Both the position numbers and the translations under genes were made by a program. Of a stretch of 64,000 nt of DNA, positions 1 to 7,837 are shown one piece after another; within the stretch, counting starts at the first letter, position 1, and each line of letters begins with the position of its first letter. This DNA comes from DYJE01 sp041660385. GTDB lineage: Bacteria > Desulfobacterota > Desulfobacteria > Desulfobacterales > Desulfolunaceae. Below the pieces are notes generated by a model. It was given only the letters and a program-made list of their open reading frames with translations, made no database searches and was not told where the DNA came from. The stretch lies in assembly GCA_041660385.1 (NCBI GenBank), contig JBAZWJ010000006.1, positions 1-64,000 on the forward strand, given 5' to 3'.

Positions 1-339
1 ATTGGCTGTAAGAGTGATGAGAACGGCAAGGTTCGATCCTTCCATGCTTGCTGTAAAAGGCCCGACAGTGTAAATAACGGTCCCTTTCAGGCTGAACGGA
101 AGAAATATCCAGAGGAAAATCACCATGGTGTTCACGGGAATAAGCCGTTTTACCGTCTCTATAATAGACAAGCCGGAAAAAACAACCATAGCCGATGCCA
201 GGATAAATGCGGCAAGCAGACAGGGCCGTGTTTCAGAAACAGCCACCAGAATGGAAAAAAACATAACGGCGACAACTTTAAGCCGAGGGTCGAAACGTGC
301 CAATAATGCAGAACTGTCGTGTACATCACCGTTCAACAT
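1..339 (-). CDS. cbiQ: CbiQ-type ECF transporter transmembrane subunit (3' end outside window)
   Basis: The reverse strand reads in frame from an ATG at 339 to the window edge, giving 113 residues that start MLNGDVHDSS and continue with a FDPRLKVVAV motif followed by several hydrophobic helices. The FDPR-K motif near the N-terminus is typical of CbiQ/EcfT, the membrane coupling subunit that joins the substrate-binding membrane protein to the ATPase in cobalt and nickel ECF importers. It starts three bases after the stop of the NikL-like gene, so it is almost certainly in one operon with cbiM. The rest of the protein, and probably the ATPase cbiO, lie outside the window. Metal specificity (Co or Ni) cannot be told from this fragment. 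Confidence 0.85.
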   Translation of the reverse strand, partial: MLNGDVHDSSALLARFDPRLKVVAVMFFSILVAVSETRPCLLAAFILASAMVVFSGLSIIETVKRLIPVNTMVIFLWIFLPFSLKGTVIYTVGPFTASMEGSNLAVLITLTAN

Positions 340-342
340 GAA

Positions 343-969
343 TTAATTCTCTTTCCGGCTTTTCATATAAAGGAAAAGACCCATAAGTCCAACGATATAA
401 CCTATGCCACCCACAATATCCGTAAATCCGGGTTTATCTTCTTTTTCGGCCATCATCTGAAGAAGCGGCATGACTTTTCGGTCCAGCACCTTTTCGATAC
501 GGGCTTCAAGATCAGTATCCTGACCATCGGACGCTGCCGGAATTTCTTCCGTGGTTGAAACTTCTGATGATGATGAACCAGCTGTTTCATCTGCTTTTTC
601 TCCAACAGAAGGTGCAGCATCCGGGACACCCAGTTGATCCGCCGGAATCTCGCTCACGTTCTTGTGACCCATGGCGGCTTCCAGTTCGATTTTAATCCCT
701 TTCTTCGATGGAATATCAAAAGAAAACTCGCCGTTATCGTCTGTCACACCTTCAAGAAGCCGTGCTCCGTCCACGTCGAAAACCGTAATTTTCCCGCCCT
801 TCACTTTCTTCCCGCCACTGAACTTGCTGATGGTTTTGACTTTTCCATCTTCCACATAGCCGAAAACCATCACTTTGTGAGCCAGAGATTTGCCGGGGAC
901 AAAAACCATAACTCCGATGATCACAGCAAGCGCCGTAAAAAACGTAATCTTTGCTCTATGACATTTCAT
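343..969 (-). CDS. NikL-like membrane-anchored accessory protein of a Ni/Co ECF importer
   Basis: A 208-residue protein with an N-terminal signal or anchor (about residues 9-30), a carboxypeptidase-regulatory-like beta domain (VFGYVEDGKV, then a DDNGEFSF turn, about 32-100), an acidic and Ser/Thr-rich linker (about 110-160), a short helix, and a C-terminal membrane helix (about 180-203) ending in a basic tail. This layout matches NikL, the extra periplasmic component that replaces CbiN in many nickel ECF systems. It lies between cbiM and cbiQ with gaps of 22 and 3 bp, which is the expected position. Start ATG at 969 is preceded by GGAAGGGAT. It probably contacts CbiM/NikM on the periplasmic side; that role is inferred from the family. 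Confidence 0.75.
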   Translation of the reverse strand: MKCHRAKITFFTALAVIIGVMVFVPGKSLAHKVMVFGYVEDGKVKTISKFSGGKKVKGGKITVFDVDGARLLEGVTDDNGEFSFDIPSKKGIKIELEAAMGHKNVSEIPADQLGVPDAAPSVGEKADETAGSSSSEVSTTEEIPAASDGQDTDLEARIEKVLDRKVMPLLQMMAEKEDKPGFTDIVGGIGYIVGLMGLFLYMKSRKEN

Positions 970-991
970 GTTATCCCTTCCTTATTTATAA

Positions 992-1594
992 CTAACCGGC
1001 AAGCATTTCCGGTTTCACTTTTTTGATAAACACAAGACATGACGACGTAAGAACGCCTTCAATCACCATCACGGGCAGATGGGCGATCACCACCACTTTG
1101 GCTGCCGTGAAAAACGCCTCACCGTTCAGTGCCAGAGTGATACCCACCATAAGCCCTGACATCAACACGGAAAAGAAACCGCATAAAAAACCAGCAACGG
1201 CAACAGTTGTCTGGCCTGTTTCAGGTTTTCTGACCCAACCCAGAGCAAGATAGCAGATCACAGCGGGCAGAGCCATGTTCAGAGTATTGGCGCCAAGGGA
1301 GGTAAAACCACCGAACTGAAACATCAGCGCCTGAAGAAAAAGGGCGATGAGAATGGAGGGAAAAGCCCTCAATCCAAGAAGAATACCAAGAAGCCCGTTC
1401 AAAACAAGATGAACGGAAACAGGTCCAGCCGGAACGTGAACAAGGGACGCCACAAAAAAAGCGGCGGACAGAATCCCCATGGCCGGAATTTCCTTGTCTT
1501 CGATTCGTCTCAAGCCCGCTGCAACAAAACAAACGGTCAACACAGCCGTTCCTGCAAGAATCTCAGGCTTCAGAACACCTTCGGATATGTGCAT
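992..1594 (-). CDS. cbiM: CbiM/NikM substrate-specificity subunit of Ni/Co ECF importer
   Basis: A 200-residue polytopic membrane protein that begins MHISEGVL. In the CbiM/NikM family the N-terminal amine, His2 and a later histidine form the square-planar metal site, and this protein keeps Met1-His2 plus His residues in the GPVSVHLVLNGLLG segment (about residues 57-70). Six or seven hydrophobic helices fill the rest. A strong GGGAGG ribosome site precedes the ATG, which fixes the start; that matters because the N-terminus itself is the ligand. It is followed by the NikL-like gene and cbiQ. The NikL and DUF4198 neighbours favour nickel over cobalt by family precedent, but no nickel-only residue is visible. 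Confidence 0.9.
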   Translation of the reverse strand: MHISEGVLKPEILAGTAVLTVCFVAAGLRRIEDKEIPAMGILSAAFFVASLVHVPAGPVSVHLVLNGLLGILLGLRAFPSILIALFLQALMFQFGGFTSLGANTLNMALPAVICYLALGWVRKPETGQTTVAVAGFLCGFFSVLMSGLMVGITLALNGEAFFTAAKVVVIAHLPVMVIEGVLTSSCLVFIKKVKPEMLAG

Positions 1595-1621
1595 TATTCC
1601 CTCCCCTGACTTGTGAACAGC

Positions 1622-2425
1622 TTAACGTTTATTCCAGCTTTCAAAATGCACCCACAGTACAGCTCCCAGTTCCACATCCTTATCCACAGCGCCTTTTTTC
1701 ATTTTCTTATCCGATGTGGTCAGAGCTGCAAAACCCCACCATCCGGCCTGGGGCGCAGCGTAAGTAAACACGCCGTTGACATCGGCTTTGACAGACTGAG
1801 TCACCATGTATTCGCTGGGTGCTTTAACCTTTTTATCTTTGTTGTAGAACTCGATTTCAACATCAGCATAGGGTTTTGGTTTTCCGTTCACTTTCACAAT
1901 CCCCTGAAACACGTTTCCGGCGTAAAGTGCGAAGGGCTTGGAAAGGGGTACGATTTCCGTTTTAAAACCGATTTCAGCGTCCCATCCTTCGTCGTCACCA
2001 AAGGCTGCCACCACGGTTTTTGTGTAATGGATGATGAAGCAGTCTTCAGCCGGTTCGAAATAGGGCTGGGGCTCCATGCAGATCGTATGAATTCCGGGCA
2101 TTTTTACCGGATAGTCCAGATGCCAGGCTGTCTGCCCCATGACCTTTGTTTTCTTGAGCTGGCCGAGGACATCTGTTTTTTTCCCACCTGTCACAACAAA
2201 GAACGATTTGGGTTTTACAAGTTCCATTCCGATCATTTCAAAAGGATGGGAGAAAGNNNNNNNNNNCGCATCAATACGAAGTGTTCTGTTTTCATTCTGC
2301 ATGATCATGGAATCCGATGGAATAACCATTCCAAAATGGGCCGATACCTGGGCTGAATAAAAAAGGACAGAGAATAATTGAATTGAAACCAGCATGGCCA
2401 GAGAGCGTAACGTGCTTTTTTTCAT
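1622..2425 (-). CDS. DUF4198 (NikK-like) periplasmic protein, interrupted by a 10-N assembly gap
   Basis: About 267 residues from ATG 2425, which has a clear GGAGGAAG site; a longer frame would begin upstream inside the leader hairpin. The signal peptide runs from MKKSTLRS to VSAHFG. The mature part has two beta-sandwich-like segments: HPFEMIGMELVKP (a family hallmark) and a later segment with a VNGKPKPYADVEIEFYN turn. DUF4198 proteins include NikK, found beside nickel ECF importers and thought to handle nickel in the periplasm. The mature N-terminus starts with His after the signal peptide, a possible metal ligand. Ten Ns lie in the coding region. The frame agrees on both sides, so the true gap is probably a multiple of three different by one or two bases from ten, or has unknown length. 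Confidence 0.8.
   Translation of the reverse strand: MKKSTLRSLAMLVSIQLFSVLFYSAQVSAHFGMVIPSDSMIMQNENRTLRIDAXXXXFSHPFEMIGMELVKPKSFFVVTGGKKTDVLGQLKKTKVMGQTAWHLDYPVKMPGIHTICMEPQPYFEPAEDCFIIHYTKTVVAAFGDDEGWDAEIGFKTEIVPLSKPFALYAGNVFQGIVKVNGKPKPYADVEIEFYNKDKKVKAPSEYMVTQSVKADVNGVFTYAAPQAGWWGFAALTTSDKKMKKGAVDKDVELGAVLWVHFESWNKR
2257..2266. other. Run of ten N (assembly gap) inside the DUF4198 gene
   Basis: Ten consecutive undetermined bases. Recognisable DUF4198 sequence continues in the same frame on both sides, so this is a sequencing or scaffolding gap, not a biological break. Confidence 0.98.
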
Positions 2426-2446
2426 GATATCTTCCTCCATTAACAA

Positions 2447-2515
2447 AAAAAGCCACAGATCAGGCGTTAAGTATCTTCGTGATACAATTGGCCTTCGTGG
2501 CAATAGGTTTTTTAT
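2447..2515 (-). promoter_or_regulatory. Terminator-like leader hairpin before the DUF4198-cbiM genes
   Basis: Read on the minus strand, GCCACGAAGGCC is followed by a small GTATC/GATAC hairpin and then by GCCT...TGTGGC and a run of seven T, ending about 20 bases before the DUF4198 start. This is an attenuator or intrinsic terminator in the leader. Its outer GCCA-N-GAAGGC...GCCT...TGGC-T7 arrangement resembles the leaders at 10257 and 13805. It may instead be a dispersed CCACGAAGG-type repeat. Confidence 0.45.
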
Positions 2516-2961
2516 CGTTGATTACAGTGATTTTTTAAAAAAGCAGGCTCCGGCCTGTGATTGACAACCTTCGTATACCAAAGACGTAAGTGCTGTCAAT
2601 AAATATTAAACCAGCAACAGAATACATCACATAGTGACAGGATCTTTGAACATCGAACATCGAACGCCCAACATCGAACATTGAATAATGGCAGAACCAC
2701 CGCTAACGCTTTCATGAAGCGTTCTAAAATTTTCATCTATTATAAATTCTGAATAAAAAACATAATCTATTTGATTCCTATCCGTATATTTTAATCACTT
2801 TAACACATATCAAATGGCACAATCCTTAATTCGATGTTCGACGTTCGTTTTTTATTATTCATTCATTGCCCAAAAATATTTTTCCGTTGCGCGATATGCT
2901 TGTTGGACACACATTATAATTTTATTCTCAAAAAAATGCGTTTGCCCTTTTAATTTCAAGC
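2516..2961. repeat. Intergenic region with two copies of the GAACATCGAACG short repeat
   Basis: No gene is seen. At 2651-2686 and 2831-2850 lie degenerate tandem units of the type CGAACATCGAACGCCCAAC and its complement. The same family recurs at about 6070, 49585, 50571, 52422, 52620, 59654 and 59983. The remainder is AT-rich. Confidence 0.7.
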
Positions 2962-3501
2962 TCAAGGCTGATCCCTAAGCCTAAACTTTCGACCCGATAA
3001 CCAGAAAAACAAACCAAAAACAAAGGTAATGATTCCCACTCCGGCCATCAGTCCTCCGACCTTGTCACGGCCTTTTGAAGGTGTTGTCGCCCCAGGCGCC
3101 ACTTCATTCTGGCTGTTTCCCCCATCGCTTTTCACTTCCGTTTTAAGAATCACCGCATGGCCCATTTCATCTTGTACTTCAACCCGCCATGTGCCTGGCC
3201 CATCGGGATAAAAAAGAAATCGTCCGTTTTTATCGGTCCGACCCGTTTGAAAAGGCATGGTATCCGGTTCGTGAAAGACCTTGGTTTCAGTGTAGGACAT
3301 GGCTTCTCCATCGTCGTAGGAAGCCTCGATCATCCAGCCATTTATTTCTTTGATACTGCCCTCTGTGCCATGGGCTGATACACCCGCAGGCGCACACAAA
3401 ATCATAAGGCAAACAACACAGTAGAATCTCAAAAACAGGATTAAACGATCGTTTTCAAGTGCTGGTTTCCGGGTTGCATTCTCAGATTCAATGATGATCA
3501 T
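2962..3501 (-). CDS. Second NikL-like exported/anchored protein
   Basis: About 179 residues from ATG 3501, chosen because AAGGA lies nine bases upstream; ATG 3519, overlapping the preceding stop as ATGA, is the alternative. There is an N-terminal hydrophobic stretch (RFYCVVCLMILCAPAGVSAHG) ending in a processed-looking AHG, then a beta domain with TDKNGRFLFYPDGPGTWRVEV, a Gly/Pro/Thr linker, and a C-terminal membrane helix (GGLMAGVGIITFVFGLFFWLSG). Order and topology are the same as in the NikL-like protein at 343-969, so this looks like a diverged paralogue. It overlaps the APC permease translationally. A second NikL without its own CbiM beside it is odd; it may serve the TonB receptor/DUF4198 branch of the cluster. 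Confidence 0.65.
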   Translation of the reverse strand: MIIIESENATRKPALENDRLILFLRFYCVVCLMILCAPAGVSAHGTEGSIKEINGWMIEASYDDGEAMSYTETKVFHEPDTMPFQTGRTDKNGRFLFYPDGPGTWRVEVQDEMGHAVILKTEVKSDGGNSQNEVAPGATTPSKGRDKVGGLMAGVGIITFVFGLFFWLSGRKFRLRDQP

Positions 3502-3515
3502 TCTGCACGTTCCTT

Positions 3516-4949
3516 TCATTTCACGGCCTCGCTTTCGGATGCCAGTTGACAGTCTATGGAAAGGGTTGAACATTCCGAAATCACGCTACCATTATCTTTT
3601 CGGGCAAAAAGATAGTAAACCACGGCTCCAATGGCAATGGTTCCAAGTCCGAAAAGGGCCGCCACAGGCCTGCTTTTGATGGAAAATACGATGATCCACA
3701 AATTTCCCAGGATGAACACAAGGGGTGTTATCGGATACCCGAAGGTTTTGTAAGCCGCTGTTGTGGTGGGTGATGTGAAACGCAGACGCATCAGGCCCAG
3801 TACCGTAAGCATGGCAAAAAGGGAAAGTGTAAAACCAATGTAGATCAACAGGGTTTCAAAAGAGGCGGAAATCACCATCACAATGGCGATAGCGGCCTGA
3901 AGAAAAATCGACGACGCGGGGGTTTTTCTTTCGGGATTGAGTTTGCCGAAAGCGTTGAAAAACACCCCATCTTTGGACATGGCGTAATAGATCCGGGGGC
4001 CGGTCATGATCATGGCACTTAAAACCGAAAGAAGACCAAGCGCCACAGCGACGCTGAACAAGCGGCTCATGGGTTTTCCGAACATGGCTACGGCGGATGT
4101 GGCCCCGATTTCAAGCACGTTGGTCATCGCTTTGGGTTCAAGAGCGTAGATGTAAACACCATTTAACAGAAGGTAGACCAGAGCCACAGCAGCCGTCCCC
4201 CAGAAAAGTGCCAGAGGAATGTTGCGCTGTGGGTTGACGATCTCCGAACCCAGATAGGCTGCCGCATTCCATCCGCTGTAGGCGAAACTGATAAAAATCA
4301 AGGAAATGGCAAATTTCTCTGCGGACAGAGGTTCAGATGCGGATGTCAGATGAAAATGCGCAAACGACCCTTTTCCGAGCAGAAAACCTGCAACGATAAA
4401 GACAAGCACCAGGGCGATCTTGAAAATGGTCAGGGCATTCTGAACCCTGCTACCGATGCGCAGGCTGTGGTAATGAACAAGGGAAATCAGAATGATCACG
4501 GCAATGGCCACCAGACTCATGGGGGTTAAGGTCATCATTCCCGTTTTAACGAGGGCATTGCTGCCGGTTGGAATGGCAAACACCTGGAATCCGTAACCGG
4601 CAAAGGCCATGGACGCCGCCGCAATGGGAGCTGAAAAACCCACAACAAGGGAAATCCAGCCGCTCAGAAAACCCACAGGCCGTCCGAAACATTCGGTTAA
4701 AAAGACGTATTCACCGCCTGCTCTGGGGAATCGTGCCCCCAGTTCACCGTAGCAAAGAGCCCCGCATAAGGCGAAAACACCGCCCGCTGCCCAGCACATG
4801 AGAAGAGCCGAAGGACTCCCAAGTTCCGCCATGATAAAACCCGATGTGGTGAAAATTCCTGTCCCAACCATGTTGGCGATCACAAGAATCGTTGCTGAAA
4901 AAAGCCCGATTTCCCGGGAAAGCCCGTTGCCGTTCATTGCGTTTTTCAT
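3516..4949 (-). CDS. APC-superfamily amino acid/polyamine permease
   Basis: A 477-residue protein with about twelve predicted membrane helices. The first helix carries NMVGTGIFTTSG, the unwound GxGIF substrate motif of APC transporters, and CYGELGARFPRAGGEYVFL is the conserved helix 2-3 segment. It imports or exchanges amino acids or a related small molecule across the inner membrane; the substrate cannot be read from the sequence. It ends in an ATGA overlap region with the NikL-like gene and lies 125 bp downstream of a DUF4198 gene. An amino-acid permease inside a metal-uptake cluster could bring in a metal-amino-acid complex, such as nickel-histidine, or could be a passenger. That link is inference. 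Confidence 0.85.
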   Translation of the reverse strand: MKNAMNGNGLSREIGLFSATILVIANMVGTGIFTTSGFIMAELGSPSALLMCWAAGGVFALCGALCYGELGARFPRAGGEYVFLTECFGRPVGFLSGWISLVVGFSAPIAAASMAFAGYGFQVFAIPTGSNALVKTGMMTLTPMSLVAIAVIILISLVHYHSLRIGSRVQNALTIFKIALVLVFIVAGFLLGKGSFAHFHLTSASEPLSAEKFAISLIFISFAYSGWNAAAYLGSEIVNPQRNIPLALFWGTAAVALVYLLLNGVYIYALEPKAMTNVLEIGATSAVAMFGKPMSRLFSVAVALGLLSVLSAMIMTGPRIYYAMSKDGVFFNAFGKLNPERKTPASSIFLQAAIAIVMVISASFETLLIYIGFTLSLFAMLTVLGLMRLRFTSPTTTAAYKTFGYPITPLVFILGNLWIIVFSIKSRPVAALFGLGTIAIGAVVYYLFARKDNGSVISECSTLSIDCQLASESEAVK

Positions 4950-5027
4950 AGATACCGTTCCTATTACCTACCGAAATGACACTGAAGACAGATCTACCTG
5001 TGGCAGATCCAAACCCACCCTATCACC

Positions 5028-5056
5028 TGTAGGGGCGGGCTCCAAACCCGCCCTTC
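5028..5056. repeat. GTAGGGGCGGGTT-type palindromic repeat (family R2)
   Basis: The segment reads GTAGGGGCGGGCTCCAAACC and then CGCCC, a short hairpin-forming unit (GGCGGG...CCCGCC). It is one of more than ten copies in the window (for example 17288, 22467, 28135, 37408, 43030, 61781). Confidence 0.8.
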
Positions 5057-5074
5057 TCGATCCATAATTCAGAA

Positions 5075-5911
5075 TCATTTAATTTCAAACGTAAACGCCA
5101 TATTGTTCATATACTCATCGCAGACGGTTTTGTCAGGATAGGGCGTTTTGTGGCAGATGCTGACCATCCAGTATCCTTTTTTACTCAGAGTCAATGTTGC
5201 CTTACCATCCTTGCCGGTAACAGCACTGGTCGGGAAATGCGGACCTTTGGCTTTTTCATCTTTGGCTTTTTCAGGATTGTGGGGAGCCACGTCCATGGTT
5301 TTGCCTTCCTGGGCAAATCCGGCGTATGCGGCGTTTACCGTCACATCAGCCGCTGGCTTGCCTTTGAAGAGGACCATCACGTTGAATTGATCGCCCGCTT
5401 TTACGTTTTTCGGATTGGAAAGAGGTATAAGCTCCAGATCCTGGCCTGTCTTCCCGCCCAGATTTTTGTCTTTTCCACCGGCGATGATCAGGGTTTTCGC
5501 TTCAATGCTGAATGTGGTGCAGGATATGGGGTTGGCCAGTCCACGTTTGTCACTCCATTTCCGGCCTTCAGGTGTTTTTGTGAACACGCCGGGTTTGATG
5601 CCTGCCGTCACAGTGTAAACCCCGGCCTTTTCAATTTTCAGCTTATACTGGGTTTCGGATACGGTCACCGGTTTCACGTCCTTTCCATCCGGGTCCTGGA
5701 TTTTGATATAAGCCAAATTCCCCTGTTTCATTTCCTGATCCAGACGATTGGCGTTGTAGGTGTGCCCCCAGGCAATGGCAACATCCACAGTGTCGCCCAC
5801 CCTGGGAAAATGATCTGCCGGGTTGATCCAGAGGTTATGGGCAAAAGCCTGGGTTCCTGTGAAGATTAGAGTTATGGTGCAAAGCAAAAAAGTAAGAATT
5901 GTTTTTTTCAT
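5075..5911 (-). CDS. DUF4198 (NikK-like) periplasmic protein
   Basis: A 278-residue protein with a signal peptide ending QAFAHNLW, so the mature chain starts at or next to a histidine, as in the other DUF4198 protein of the cluster. It has two beta-rich halves: DTVDVAIAWGHTY...IKIQDPDGKDV, then LELIPLSNPKNVKAGDQFNVMVLFKGKPAADVTVNA, the family signature. Near the C-terminus is a KDGKATLTLSKKGYW segment and two cysteines (SICHKT, KTVCDEY) that could form a disulfide. Start ATG 5911 has AGGATG upstream. It is probably secreted to the periplasm to bind or pass on a metal; this is family-based. The next gene upstream is the exported methylase-like protein, 216 bp away, with repeats between. Confidence 0.8.
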   Translation of the reverse strand: MKKTILTFLLCTITLIFTGTQAFAHNLWINPADHFPRVGDTVDVAIAWGHTYNANRLDQEMKQGNLAYIKIQDPDGKDVKPVTVSETQYKLKIEKAGVYTVTAGIKPGVFTKTPEGRKWSDKRGLANPISCTTFSIEAKTLIIAGGKDKNLGGKTGQDLELIPLSNPKNVKAGDQFNVMVLFKGKPAADVTVNAAYAGFAQEGKTMDVAPHNPEKAKDEKAKGPHFPTSAVTGKDGKATLTLSKKGYWMVSICHKTPYPDKTVCDEYMNNMAFTFEIK

Positions 5912-6003
5912 GATTTCATCCTGCCTTAAATACCCCAGGCTTTATACCTGGGATGGGTTTGAATGGGTTTGTTTTTATCATTTCGATTTTTGTTTCACAT
6001 TTC

Positions 6004-6124
6004 AGGGGGGCACGGCACGCCGTGCCCCTATGCACAACCATCACCATCATATAAAATGCCCCGATCCATCATTCGACGTTGGACGTTCAGCGTTGGACGT
6101 TCAGCGTTGGACGTTGGACGTTCA
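6004..6124. repeat. Palindromic GGCACGGC repeat followed by tandem CGTTGGACGTTCAG units
   Basis: GGGGCACGGC and GCCGTGCCCC form a perfect hairpin. From 6070 the 15-bp unit CAGCGTTGGACGTT is repeated with small changes. Both belong to families found elsewhere in the window. No gene is present. Confidence 0.8.
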
Positions 6125-6127
6125 TTT

Positions 6128-7804
6128 TTATATTTTTCCTTCTCCCTTAAGAAAATCTCCCACATAAAGCAGATATTCAAACGGCAGTTTGTCTTTGCTT
6201 GTATCGTTCAAAATAGTGCCAAGGGTGGATCGCAGCACCTTTTCCTTAGCCGCATAACCGGCGCTTTCAACAATGGCAACGGGTGTATCTGCTGGATAAT
6301 TCTTGGATAAAGTGTCGATAAATGTTTTGAATTCCGTGCGCATGGTGAACAGAACCATGGTTCCCTGGAGTTCGGCCATCTCTGCCACGGTCCATCCTGA
6401 CGCGAGAATCACTGAATGGGAGGTTTTTCCTTCAGTGACACCCTGCTTCAAAGCCGCGTTGGCGGCGTTAAAACAGCTTAAGCCTGGAACCACTTCCGTT
6501 TCGATGTCTTTGAATTCGGCCAACGTCCAGGAACAGGGGCCGTAAATCAACGGATCGCCGCTATCCAGCATGGCCACATTCTTCCCTTCGGCCACAGCTT
6601 TCCGCACCATAGTGGCCACTGCTTCCTGCTTTTTATGATACTCTTCGCAGCCCATCCGTTCGTTTTTACGTTCAGCATCGGTCACATCAGCACATTTTTT
6701 ACCGTAAAAAGGAAACAGCCGATGATAGCCGTCGATGATCTGTTTTCCTTCAAGCTCTTTTTTAAAACGGTCGCTGATCTTTTGAGCGGAAAAGATCATG
6801 TCCGCTTTTTTAAGGACGGATAAGGCCCTCAAGGTTGCCAGATCTGCGTCACCGGGGCCGGCACCCACCAGATAGAACTTGCCCTTTTTCATGTTTTCCC
6901 CTGCGGGTCTGTCTTTTACATGGGCGTTTTCAAGGGCTTTCCCAACGTAAACAAGGCACATGTTCATATCTTCGCCTTCAAGTTTCTTCTCCATATCACC
7001 CACAGTCCCGAGAATGGTCTTTTCTTTGCCCTTCATCCCGGCACTGCTAACCACAGCCATGGGAGTACGGGCATCACAAGACGAGCGAAGGCGGACCATG
7101 AGTTCTTTAAGATCTCTGGGCATGAAGATCACCACCGTGGCTTTGTCTTTTTTCACCAGGTTCTCCAGACTGTCTTTCGAAAGTTCCCCGTCTTTCCCCT
7201 TGAACGGCGCGGTGATGATCACTTCACCCAGGCTGACTTTAAGGGCCGCTGTGGCAGCGTTGAACGAACTAAGTCCAGGAACGAGGGTCGGCGACAGATC
7301 GGCCAGTTCCTTGAGGTTCCAGATGTCCGGACCATAAATGGTGGGATCTCCGCTGCTTAAAAGCACCACGTTTTTACCGGACAAAACGGCTTCTCTCACG
7401 CGTTTCACATAGTCCGCCTGTTTGGCCTGGTATTCCTCGCAGCTCATCCTGCTTCTCGGATTGTTTTTCTGCTCCTCGGTGATGGCTTTACAGTCTTTGC
7501 CATAGAAACGGAAAAGAACGCCGTACCCATCCACCACCTCTTTGCCTTTGAAATCAATGACTGAGGACAGTTTTTCCTGTGTTTTCGGGTTGGCGAATAC
7601 GATATCCGCGCTCTGGATCGCGGCCCGCGCCTTTTCCGTCATAAGATCCACGTCGCCAGGCCCGATGCCCACAACATGGTACGTTCCTTTTTTCCCTGGG
7701 TTTTCAGAAGCTGTTTTTACGGCTTTGGCGCAGCCCGCAGTCAGAACCAGAGCGAGAACAAAGCCCAGGATTCTGAGGGCCGGAGTCTTTAATGGGTGTT
7801 TCAT
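6128..7804 (-). CDS. Exported lipoprotein with two tandem tetrapyrrole-methylase-like domains
   Basis: 558 residues. The N-terminus is a lipoprotein signal: basic start, hydrophobic core, then TAGC with Cys25 as the lipid site. Domain 1 (about 41-290) starts VVGIGPGDVDLMT and domain 2 (about 308-555) starts LVGAGPGDADLAT; both match the GxGPGDxxLxT motif of SAM-dependent tetrapyrrole (precorrin/uroporphyrinogen) methylases. Each also keeps SGDPxIYGP and PGLSxFNAA, the other SAM-pocket motifs. Both domains share an unusual insert with FYGKxC...CEEY..KQ, so each has a cysteine pair that could form a disulfide outside the cytoplasm. It lies 34 bp after the TonB receptor gene. SAM is not expected in the periplasm, so the protein may bind a tetrapyrrole or metal complex instead of methylating it. 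If the signal is not used, it would be a cytoplasmic CbiF/CobM-like enzyme. The fold call is firm; the function is unknown. Confidence 0.8.
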   Translation of the reverse strand: MKHPLKTPALRILGFVLALVLTAGCAKAVKTASENPGKKGTYHVVGIGPGDVDLMTEKARAAIQSADIVFANPKTQEKLSSVIDFKGKEVVDGYGVLFRFYGKDCKAITEEQKNNPRSRMSCEEYQAKQADYVKRVREAVLSGKNVVLLSSGDPTIYGPDIWNLKELADLSPTLVPGLSSFNAATAALKVSLGEVIITAPFKGKDGELSKDSLENLVKKDKATVVIFMPRDLKELMVRLRSSCDARTPMAVVSSAGMKGKEKTILGTVGDMEKKLEGEDMNMCLVYVGKALENAHVKDRPAGENMKKGKFYLVGAGPGDADLATLRALSVLKKADMIFSAQKISDRFKKELEGKQIIDGYHRLFPFYGKKCADVTDAERKNERMGCEEYHKKQEAVATMVRKAVAEGKNVAMLDSGDPLIYGPCSWTLAEFKDIETEVVPGLSCFNAANAALKQGVTEGKTSHSVILASGWTVAEMAELQGTMVLFTMRTEFKTFIDTLSKNYPADTPVAIVESAGYAAKEKVLRSTLGTILNDTSKDKLPFEYLLYVGDFLKGEGKI

Positions 7805-7837
7805 AAGCTTGAGATCCTTTGTTTTGGGGTTAAGGAA

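Noticed and set aside
5150..5869. 239-codon plus-strand frame opposite the DUF4198 gene
   Set aside because: It is the antisense shadow of a gene with signal peptide and family motifs; no ribosome site and poor composition.
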